A stretch of 40,301 nucleotides of DNA, from contig JAKISF010000030.1 in NCBI GenBank assembly GCA_021648725.1, positions 1 to 40,301 on the forward strand, read 5' to 3'. How positions within the stretch are numbered: position 1 is the first letter of the stretch; each line of letters opens with the position of its first letter. The DNA comes from Bacteroidales bacterium (lineage in GTDB: Bacteria > Bacteroidota > Bacteroidia > Bacteroidales > JAADGE01). Made by a program: the position numbers and the translations under genes. The notes below the pieces were generated by a model. The model was not told the origin of the DNA and did no database searches. It worked only from the letters and a program-made list of their open reading frames with translations. Shown piece by piece: positions 34,384-40,301 of this stretch.

Positions 34384-34622
34384 GGTTTGCTGAAAAGCTC
34401 ACAGGTGCATTAGATTTCAAGTTTCTCGTTTGAAGTCGTATATAAATACTGCGAAATAAGAGAAATTTGAAAGGTAGTGTGCCTGTGGGCAGCTAAAACA
34501 TTTTACACAAGTGCAGGGAAATAGGGCGAAATGAATTAAAAACCTTGCACTTGTATATGTAAATAATTTTATAAATGACTGAAAAATAAATATATTAGCG
34601 TTTTTCAGCAAACCCTAATTAA
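34376..34622. mobile_element. MITE-like element with 21-bp inverted ends and two internal hairpins
   Basis: Perfect 21-bp inverted repeats lie at 34376-34396 and 34602-34622; the core reads AGGGTTTGCTGAAAA inward from each end. The outer TAATTA is self-complementary and may be target sequence. Inside are two long imperfect hairpins. The first (34396-34494) pairs AGCT-CACAGG with CCTGTG-AGCT and then the 13-base arms 34415-34427 and 34460-34472. The second pairs ACAAGTGCA (34507-34515) with TGCACTTGT (34546-34554), extended by further pairs. No transposase is encoded. The ends resemble those of IS elements with GGGTTTGCTGAAAA termini, so it is probably moved in trans. It also fills most of the 303-base gap between genes. 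Confidence 0.75.
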
Positions 34623-34649
34623 ATGCTTTTATTGTAAAATTAAAACTGT

Positions 34650-34657
34650 TATATTTG
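34650..34657 (+). promoter_or_regulatory. Bacteroidota -7 box for the small lipoprotein gene
   Basis: TATATTTG (TAnnTTTG) lies 29 bases before the ATG at 34687, just outside the MITE-like element. A TTG at 34632-34634 is only 15 bases upstream, shorter than usual. Confidence 0.45.
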
Positions 34658-34686
34658 CACTTTAACAAATTATAAAATTATTTAAT

Positions 34687-35031
34687 ATGAAAAAATTATT
34701 ATTTATTGTAGGAGTTTTTTTTATGTTTTCTTGTGGAGATAAACCGGATGTAATGTTTACTGCACCTTCTTCGGCAGAGGTTAACAAAGAAATTATTGTT
34801 AAATTTACTAATCCTATCAGTTCAACTGAAAAGTCAAAATATTGGATTACAATAATTGAAAAATCTAAAGAAGATAAAGATTGGGGAAAATGGCAATATG
34901 TGAAAGATAATGCCGAATCAATAAAACTAATTTGTCCGAGCCAAGCAGGAGAATATGAAATAAGATTACATGATATGTATCCTTCAAAATCATTTCATGT
35001 AGTTGAAAGAGCATCCTTAACTTTAAAATAG
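34687..35031 (+). CDS. Small lipoprotein with Ig-like beta-sandwich
   Basis: A 114-aa predicted lipoprotein with signal KKLLFIVGVFFMFSC (lipobox MFSC, Cys16). The mature domain has a W-I-x-I-x-E pattern (KYWITIIEKSKEDKDWGKWQYV) and ends with PSQAGEYEIRLHDMYPSKSF, like small bacterial beta-sandwich domains related to SKICH/Ig folds. The function is unknown. It has its own promoter box and ends before a long bidirectional terminator. Confidence 0.68.
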   Translation: MKKLLFIVGVFFMFSCGDKPDVMFTAPSSAEVNKEIIVKFTNPISSTEKSKYWITIIEKSKEDKDWGKWQYVKDNAESIKLICPSQAGEYEIRLHDMYPSKSFHVVERASLTLK

Positions 35032-35146
35032 AAAGTTGTCAGATGCCTAAAGGTGTGAGTTTGATGTGAAATTTTCTCTCAATTACTTCCTTATATTTTT
35101 TTATATAATGCTTGTTTTTTTAAGACAAATATTATAAGAACTCACA

Positions 35147-35185
35147 TTAAAAAGAAGAATCAATAATATTGATTCTTCTTTTTAA
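35147..35185. terminator. Bidirectional terminator, 18-bp perfect hairpin
   Basis: An 18-bp perfect stem (35147-35164 with 35168-35185) around a three-base AAT loop. The outer stem is A-rich on the left and T-rich on the right, so it can end transcription from both the lipoprotein gene (plus) and the transporter-like gene (minus), which converge on it. The remaining sequence from 35032 to 35146 shows nothing recognisable. Confidence 0.9.
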
Positions 35186-35213
35186 AATCGGGTAAAAAAG
35201 GTGAAAAATTGAA

Positions 35214-35975
35214 TTAGTTTGTATCTATTAACCAAGCTAACCCCATAGCAACAAAATTCATGGGATGATTAATACCTGTTCCGAGAGAAAAATCAACTTG
35301 GAAATTCTTTTTAAGAAGGAAGAAAATACCGCTGTTTATACTTGCGGTATGTGTGCTGAATTCAGCTAAATTTCCGTACGGTTCAATAAAAAAACCGAAT
35401 TTATTATTTACGTTGTATCCTAAACCTATACTGTAAAGCATTGAGCTTTCTCCGTTTCCGTTATAAATATATCCTATATTATACCCTAAACCGAGTTTGT
35501 CGGTTAAAACATGAGAAACTGCAATTTTATTTATTGTTGCATACGTTCCGTTTGTATAAAGTGCTGAGCCGGTAGGTACGGAAAGGTGTGTTTCAAAAGC
35601 AATCTCTGTTTTTGCATTTTCTTTTTTAAAAATTTGAATTTTAGTCCCTACTTCAATATCACTGAATCCTACTGTTTTAGAAGAACTATAATAGGGATAA
35701 TCGTAAATGTCTTTTCTGTATTGGCTCAATAATCTCAATTCTACTCGTTTTGTAAGCCCGAACCTGAACAATGTTATCGGAGAAGTTACATTTATTACGG
35801 GGTACAAATCATTTCCCGAAATCTGTCTTACTATGCCTGTTTCTATTTGAAAACTTCCTTTCGGTAAAACAGAAGATGATTCTGATTGTGTTGGTCTTTC
35901 GGTAACTATTTGAGCATTAATGTTTATGCTGACAGCAGTGATGAGGAAGATAAGTGAAATTTTAAATTTTTGCAT
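35214..35975 (-). CDS. Outer-membrane transporter-like protein (phenol MetA-pathway family)
   Basis: From the ATG at 35975 this is a 253-aa exported protein with a signal peptide ending near SININAQ (about residue 22). It then has IVTERPTQSESSSVLPKGSFQIETG and many amphipathic strands (RFGLTKRVELRLLSQYR, ETHLSVPTGS, NNKFGFFIEPYG), the pattern of the 'MetA-pathway of phenol degradation' outer-membrane family. These proteins are predicted beta-barrels; most are of unknown substrate, and nothing here points to phenol. An upstream ATG at 36014 lies inside the likely promoter box and is rejected. Confidence 0.75.
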   Translation of the reverse strand: MQKFKISLIFLITAVSININAQIVTERPTQSESSSVLPKGSFQIETGIVRQISGNDLYPVINVTSPITLFRFGLTKRVELRLLSQYRKDIYDYPYYSSSKTVGFSDIEVGTKIQIFKKENAKTEIAFETHLSVPTGSALYTNGTYATINKIAVSHVLTDKLGLGYNIGYIYNGNGESSMLYSIGLGYNVNNKFGFFIEPYGNLAEFSTHTASINSGIFFLLKKNFQVDFSLGTGINHPMNFVAMGLAWLIDTN

Positions 35976-36011
35976 CTTTTTTATTTTAATAAGTAAAACG
36001 AAGTTTTCTTT

Positions 36012-36019
36012 CAAATATA
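36012..36019 (-). promoter_or_regulatory. Bacteroidota -7 box for the transporter-like gene
   Basis: On the minus strand this reads TATATTTG (TAnnTTTG), 36 bases before the ATG at 35975. It lies in the gap after the nucleotidase stop codon. Confidence 0.45.
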
Positions 36020-36024
36020 CTAAA

Positions 36025-37470
36025 TTATTTCATATTTTCAAAAACACGCTTAACTCCTTTATAGTTTATAGTTTTGTTTTTTTTAATAAAATTAATTGTG
36101 TTTTCAGCATCAATTATTGTATATTTTTTTCCGCCTTTTAAAAAATTCAAATTATATGATGTCGCCATATAATCATTAACGACAACGCTGTAAGTTTTTT
36201 TATCAAGTTCTGTTTTATCGGAAGTTAACAGTTTAACTTTTTTAAGTTTCTTTTTTTCTGAAACTGTTAAATTGATAATTAAACCGCTTACCTGTAATTC
36301 ATTGTTTTGATGAAATTTAAATGTGTATTTTATCAGTTTTTTTATTTGTTTGGGTGTTAAATTATATTCAACAAAAGTATTCCCGAAAGGTGAAAGTTCA
36401 AAGATTTGCTTAACGGTAATTTTTCCTTTCGGAAGTTGGTGTGTACGAATGCCTCCGTTATTTTGAAAAGCAATATCAACATTTAAGGTATCTCGCATTG
36501 CATCTGTCATCATTGAACCGAGTTCGTCTTTTCCGGTAATATCATCATCAGCATATCCGATAACTATGTAAAGACCGGGATTATTATTGTATTGTTTTAT
36601 TAATCCGGCAATTTCTTCATCGTATCTTGTTGCATCTCTTAAACCTATCATTGTATCTTTCTTAGAGATGAGTTCATGATTAACAACTTTTAAAGTCATT
36701 ACCCCGAAATAGTTAACATAAGACCCGGATTGTGTAACTAATGTATTTCCTTTTAAATCTCCTTGCTGAAGTTTTGTATGGGAATGACCTCCGATAATTG
36801 CATCAAAAACGGGAATCTTTTTTGCAAGTTTTAAATCTCTTTTATAGCCGAGGTGTGTAAGAGCAATAAAAATATCAGAAGAATCTTTGTAGCTTTTATA
36901 TTTTTTTGCAACTTCAATCGGGTCTTTAAAAGAAATGTTTTTTAATTTCATGGGGCTGCTGCTGGGAATACCTTGTTTGTTTGTTTGTGTAAGACCTAAA
37001 ATGCCAATTGAAATTCCGTTTTTTGTTTTCAATTTTATATAATCAACAGGTTTATTCAGTTCTGCATTATTATCAGGGAAAATATTTGCCGAAATAAACG
37101 GAAAGTCAGCTTCTTTTCTGTATATGTTAAAGTTTTTTTGACCGTAGTCAAATTCGTGATTTCCTATTGCAGAAGCATCATAAGAAATTTTATTCATTAA
37201 ATCAACCATTGGGTACCCGGGATTTTTATATTGGTCAACAACGGGGTTGCCGGTAAAATTATCACCTGCCGAAAGTAAAAAAACATTATTGTATTTACTT
37301 CTGTAATGTTTCACAAAGTATGCAAGTTTTGCCATATTATCAATTTTTGCGTGCATATCATTTGTATGCAGGATAATAATTTCGGTTGTATCATTCTGCC
37401 CTGTAACTTTTGAGAATAAAGTTGATGATACCAATAATATGCCGATAAATATTCTGTTCAGTTTCTTCAT
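36025..37470 (-). CDS. Exported 5'-nucleotidase / metallophosphatase (UshA family)
   Basis: A 481-aa periplasmic or surface enzyme that removes phosphate from nucleotides or related phosphoesters. A signal peptide (about 1-25) is followed by the two-metal phosphoesterase domain: IILHTNDMHAKI (Asp, His), LLSAGDNFTG (Asp), AIGNHEFDYG (Asn-His), ALTHLGY and GGHSHTKL. The C-terminal 5'-nucleotidase domain (about 300-481) binds the base through QNNGGIRTHQLPKG and LSPFGNTFVEYNL. It is a single chain of near-normal length. A promoter box and the ygeW terminator precede it, so it is separately transcribed from ygeY-ygeW, though purine nucleotide salvage could link them. Confidence 0.9.
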   Translation of the reverse strand: MKKLNRIFIGILLVSSTLFSKVTGQNDTTEIIILHTNDMHAKIDNMAKLAYFVKHYRSKYNNVFLLSAGDNFTGNPVVDQYKNPGYPMVDLMNKISYDASAIGNHEFDYGQKNFNIYRKEADFPFISANIFPDNNAELNKPVDYIKLKTKNGISIGILGLTQTNKQGIPSSSPMKLKNISFKDPIEVAKKYKSYKDSSDIFIALTHLGYKRDLKLAKKIPVFDAIIGGHSHTKLQQGDLKGNTLVTQSGSYVNYFGVMTLKVVNHELISKKDTMIGLRDATRYDEEIAGLIKQYNNNPGLYIVIGYADDDITGKDELGSMMTDAMRDTLNVDIAFQNNGGIRTHQLPKGKITVKQIFELSPFGNTFVEYNLTPKQIKKLIKYTFKFHQNNELQVSGLIINLTVSEKKKLKKVKLLTSDKTELDKKTYSVVVNDYMATSYNLNFLKGGKKYTIIDAENTINFIKKNKTINYKGVKRVFENMK

Positions 37471-37488
37471 AATTTATTATTTAAAGCC

Positions 37489-37496
37489 CAAAAATA
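37489..37496 (-). promoter_or_regulatory. Bacteroidota -7 box for the 5'-nucleotidase gene
   Basis: On the minus strand this reads TATTTTTG (TAnnTTTG), 18 bases before the start codon and directly after the ygeW terminator stem, overlapping its T-run. Confidence 0.4.
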
Positions 37497-37498
37497 AA

Positions 37499-37526
37499 AA
37501 ATCCTGCCAACTTACAGACAGGATTT
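37499..37526 (-). terminator. Rho-independent terminator after ygeW
   Basis: AAATCCTG (37499-37506) pairs perfectly with CAGGATTT (37519-37526) around a 12-base loop. On the minus strand it is followed by a T-rich run (37490-37500). It ends the ygeY-ygeW transcript 22 bases after the ygeW stop. Confidence 0.8.
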
Positions 37527-37548
37527 AGAATTGTTTTATTTGTATTTT

Positions 37549-38736
37549 TTATATTCCGAATCTTTTTTGATTTCTTTTCAGAATTTTATTTAAAGCTTTT
37601 GCAGGCTTTTTAAATTTATTTACAAACATCATTGAAGCAATAATGTACGGTTTATATCCTGCCTCTTTGTATGTTTCAATTCTGTATTTTTCAAAAACTT
37701 TGTCGGTTACTTCTCCTTCCTCGCAACTTAAACCTGAAATGTCAGCCGGAAGCGGATGCATATATAAAGCTTTTCCGTCTTTTGTGAGTTTAACTTTATC
37801 GTCATCAACTGTCCAATCTTTGAAGTTTGCATTTTCGGCTAATGCTTCTTTTTCAAGTTTTTTTAAACCTTCAGTATCTTTATTTTTAAGAAGTTCAGTT
37901 CTCTTTTCCATTACATGATAAGGAGCCCAACTTTTCGGGTAAATAATATCAGCATCTTTAAATGCCTCTTCCATATTGTCAACAATTTTAAACGAACCGC
38001 CGCTTTCTTTTGCTTGTTTTGCTGCAAGTTCTTCAACTTCGGGAATTAAATTATATCCTTTCGGGTAAGCAAGTTCTACATTCATTCCGAAGCGTGTCAT
38101 TAAACCTATAATTCCTTGCGGAACGGAAAGAGGTTTTCCGTAACTTGGTGAATATGCCCAAGAAACTGCAATTTTTTTACCTTTTAAGTTTTCTAAACTT
38201 CCGAATTTATCAATTAAATGTTGTAAGTCAGCCATTGATTGGGTAGGGTGGTCTATATCGCATTGAAGATTTACGATGCCGGGGCGTTTGGGTAAAACAC
38301 CGTTTTTATATCCGTCATCAAGTGCTTCACCGACTTCACGCATATATTTATTTCCTTCACCGAGATACATATCGTCTCTTATTCCTATGTAATCCGAAAG
38401 AAATGATATCATATTTGCGGTTTCTCTTACTGTTTCTCCGTGTGCAATTTGCGATTTTGTTTCATCAAGGTCTTGAATTTCCATTCCCAGCATATTAGAT
38501 GCCGATGCAAAAGAAAAACGAGTTCTGGTTGAGTTATCTCTGAATTGTGAAACTGCTAAACCGGAATCAAAAACTTTTGATGAGATATTGTTATCACGCA
38601 TATCTTTTAATATTTCAGCTACTTTTAAGACGGTTTTTAAATCGTCTTCACTTTTTTCCCACGTCAGCAGAAAGTCTTTACCGAATAATTCCGGTTTCAA
38701 TTTTTTAAGTTCTTTTATTTTGTCTTTTATATTCAT
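37549..38736 (-). CDS. ygeW: Knotted carbamoyltransferase YgeW
   Basis: A 395-aa member of the aspartate/ornithine carbamoyltransferase superfamily. The carbamoyl-phosphate loop is DNSTRTRFSF (STRTR), followed by HGETVRETANM, DIDHPTQSMADLQ and MHPLPAD. The length and the opening KDIKELKKLKPELFGKDFLLTWEK-type region (residues 4-27) match YgeW rather than ArgF (about 330 aa). YgeW belongs to gene sets linked to anaerobic purine and urate breakdown; its true substrate is not settled. It starts 18 bases after ygeY on the same strand and is followed by a terminator. Other members of the pathway are not in this window. Confidence 0.9.
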   Translation of the reverse strand: MNIKDKIKELKKLKPELFGKDFLLTWEKSEDDLKTVLKVAEILKDMRDNNISSKVFDSGLAVSQFRDNSTRTRFSFASASNMLGMEIQDLDETKSQIAHGETVRETANMISFLSDYIGIRDDMYLGEGNKYMREVGEALDDGYKNGVLPKRPGIVNLQCDIDHPTQSMADLQHLIDKFGSLENLKGKKIAVSWAYSPSYGKPLSVPQGIIGLMTRFGMNVELAYPKGYNLIPEVEELAAKQAKESGGSFKIVDNMEEAFKDADIIYPKSWAPYHVMEKRTELLKNKDTEGLKKLEKEALAENANFKDWTVDDDKVKLTKDGKALYMHPLPADISGLSCEEGEVTDKVFEKYRIETYKEAGYKPYIIASMMFVNKFKKPAKALNKILKRNQKRFGI

Positions 38737-38754
38737 AATTAATGTTTTTCAATA

Positions 38755-39954
38755 TTATTTGTCTTCGGAAATCATATAGGCAAATGCAGCGTAGAAAGCA
38801 CTTGCTTTTACAAGATGTTCAATCGGTACTTTTTCATCGGGAGCATGTGCTAAAACTTCATTTCCCGGACCGAAACCTATCATCGGAATATCATAATAAC
38901 CGTTAATGGTTACACCGTTTGTTGAAAAAGTCCATTTGTCAATTTTAGGTTCAGAATTAAATAAAGCTTTATATGCTTCTCTGCCTGTTTGCACAACTTT
39001 GTGGTTTTCAGGAATTTTCCATGTGGGATAGTATTTTTCCATTCCGTATTTTAAACCTGTGTATGCTTTTTCTTCATAATACAGTACTTCAACTTTTCCG
39101 CCGTGTTGAGAAACAACTTCTTCAACTTCTTTTACGGCACTTTCTTTTGTTTCTCCCCAAGTTAAGCGTCTGTCGAGATGCAAATGTGCATAATCAGAAA
39201 CAGCACAAAGGGAAGGACTGCCTGATTTGAATTCAGAAATAGTAACTGTTCCTTTTCCGAGGAATTCATCATCTTTTATTCTTTCGTTAAGTTTTTCAAT
39301 TTCTAATGCTGCTCTTGAAGCTTTATAAATAGCATTATCTCCTCTTTCGGGAGCAGAACCGTGACAAGAAATTCCGGCAAATGTTACACGCATCTCCATT
39401 CTTCCTCTGTGCCCTCTGTAAATATTTAAATTTGTAGGTTCGGTACTGATTGCAAAATCCGGTTTTATTTTTTCTTCTTCAACAATATATTTCCAGCATA
39501 AACCGTCGCAATCTTCTTCCATAACAGTTCCTGTAAAATAAATTGTCCAATCTCTGTCAAAACCGAGTTCTTTTAAAATTCTTCCGGAAGTTACAAAAGC
39601 TGCAGCTCCGCCTTCTTGGTCAACTGTTCCTCTCCCGTGAACAAAACCGTCTTTTATTTCACCGCCCAAAGGGTCGAATGTCCAATTGTCAAGATTTCCC
39701 AAGTCAACGGTATCCATGTGAGCATCGACAGCAAGTATTTTTTTTCCGTTACCGATTCTTCCGATAACATTTCCGAGCCCGTCAATACGAACTTCATCAA
39801 AACCGGCTTCTTCCATTTGCCTTTTTAGTTCAAGTTGAACATCTTTTTCTTCCATACTCACCGATTTAATTTTAACGAGTTTGGATAAATTTTCAGCTGT
39901 ATAGTTTTTATATTTTTCAGCTGCTTCATTAATTTTTTTAATATAGTTTTCCAT
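38755..39954 (-). CDS. ygeY: M20 family metallohydrolase YgeY
   Basis: A 399-aa zinc-dependent hydrolase of the M20 peptidase/deacetylase family. Metal-binding and catalytic residues are in VDAHMDTVD (His, Asp), GRGTVDQEGG (Asp), GTVMEEDCDG (Glu-Glu) and the late His in EVLAHAPDE. The dimerisation domain begins around RGHRGRMEMRVTFAG. The sequence follows the YgeY group ('selenium metabolism-linked hydrolase'), which accompanies YgeW in purine-degradation clusters, and its pairing with ygeW here supports that. The natural substrate is uncertain. It is first gene of the operon, 55 bases downstream of a complete promoter. Confidence 0.9.
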   Translation of the reverse strand: MENYIKKINEAAEKYKNYTAENLSKLVKIKSVSMEEKDVQLELKRQMEEAGFDEVRIDGLGNVIGRIGNGKKILAVDAHMDTVDLGNLDNWTFDPLGGEIKDGFVHGRGTVDQEGGAAAFVTSGRILKELGFDRDWTIYFTGTVMEEDCDGLCWKYIVEEEKIKPDFAISTEPTNLNIYRGHRGRMEMRVTFAGISCHGSAPERGDNAIYKASRAALEIEKLNERIKDDEFLGKGTVTISEFKSGSPSLCAVSDYAHLHLDRRLTWGETKESAVKEVEEVVSQHGGKVEVLYYEEKAYTGLKYGMEKYYPTWKIPENHKVVQTGREAYKALFNSEPKIDKWTFSTNGVTINGYYDIPMIGFGPGNEVLAHAPDEKVPIEHLVKASAFYAAFAYMISEDK

Positions 39955-40009
39955 ATATTTTAAATGTTGATTTTATTTTTTTGATTTATTGTTTTTTGAA
40001 AAAGGATGA

Positions 40010-40040
40010 CAAAGGTAATATCTTTGTATATTTAATCAAA
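40010..40040 (-). promoter_or_regulatory. Complete Bacteroidota promoter of ygeY-ygeW
   Basis: On the minus strand TTTG (40040-40037) and TACCTTTG (40017-40010) are exactly 19 bases apart, a full match to the Bacteroidota -33/-7 consensus. It is the best promoter in the window. Confidence 0.75.
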
Positions 40041-40301
40041 TAAATATTTTTTTCTTATTAAAATAGTAGTTTGACATATTGTTTTTACAGTTCGACAAAA
40101 TAATTATTTGCCCGGAATAATAAATTGTATATTTCGTTTCTAAAATCTAATTACAAACAAAAAATATTAATTATTTCTACTTTACGAAGTTAAAAAAATG
40201 CTCGAAATAATGAAAAAAAGTTGTTAGTTTGATTGTAAATTGTTAATTTAGAACAAATTATACAAGCTATTAATATCGCTGATTTTATTTGATAAACTTT
40301 C
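40041..40301 (+). other. AT-rich right end, no gene recognised
   Basis: No open frame, RNA gene or repeat can be supported in the last 261 bases. Two short related stretches, AGTTTGACA (near 40070) and AGTTCGACA (near 40089), lie upstream of the ygeY promoter and might be regulator half-sites, but this is weak. Confidence 0.4.

Noticed and set aside
34417-34611. A 64-residue minus-strand frame inside the MITE-like element
   Set aside because: No transposase features; the residues follow from the hairpin arms and AT-rich spacer.
1-40301. CRISPR arrays, tRNA and rRNA genes
   Set aside because: No regularly spaced repeats and no cloverleaf or rRNA-like segment were recognised by eye; a tRNA search tool would be the decisive check.

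Overview
The window is two unrelated pieces of AT-rich bacterial DNA joined near position 8962-8982. Positions 1 to about 8980 carry genes typical of Campylobacterota (Sulfurimonas-like): nadE, a DegT/DnrJ aminotransferase, lpxK, argB, a stand-alone MnmC-type oxidoreductase, a DUF2018 (HP0242-type) protein, a polyprenyl diphosphate synthase, hemA and the first half of proS. This part uses Shine-Dalgarno sites (AAGG, AGGAGG) and extended -10 boxes (TGATATAAT). From about 8962 to the end every recognisable family, and the promoter style (TAnnTTTG -7 box), is Bacteroidota. ProS stops in mid-protein exactly where a Bacteroidota family 9 glycosyltransferase on the other strand also breaks off, and about 20 bases fit both genes. 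I read this as an assembly chimera rather than a real chromosome.

Bacteroidota part, left to right: a GT9 fragment and DUF4254 gene (9.0-9.7 kb); a tripartite RND efflux operon read leftwards as tetR-tolC-adaptor-pump (10.0-16.6 kb), with a candidate operator over the tetR promoter and a terminator after the pump; an OmpA-domain protein; and a large UPF1-like helicase with a nuclease-like tail (17.5-20.2 kb). Next come three small lipoproteins, an ECF sigma factor and its membrane partner with a C-terminal beta-barrel (20.3-23.5 kb). The translation block thrS-infC-rpmI-rplT (23.6-26.9 kb) follows, with infC apparently starting at AUC, and then a strong terminator.

After it lie dapB, a MntA/HepT toxin-antitoxin pair, signal peptidase lepB and a second signal-peptidase-like protein lacking the usual lysine (26.9-30.5 kb). 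A TIR-transmembrane-lipocalin-like protein and a lipocalin-like lipoprotein follow (30.5-31.9 kb), then a methyltransferase, yebC and a B3/B4-domain protein. A 247-bp structured inverted-repeat element (MITE-like) abuts the last of these. The right end holds a small lipoprotein, an outer-membrane transporter-like protein, a 5'-nucleotidase, and the ygeY-ygeW operon known from anaerobic purine/urate degradation clusters, with a complete promoter.

Most of the window is housekeeping. The parts most worth following up are the TIR/lipocalin pair, the structured element at 34.4 kb, the helicase-nuclease fusion, the lysine-less signal peptidase paralogue, and three promoters spaced so that the transcript would begin at the A of the start codon (leaderless mRNAs). 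No tRNA, rRNA or CRISPR array was recognised.
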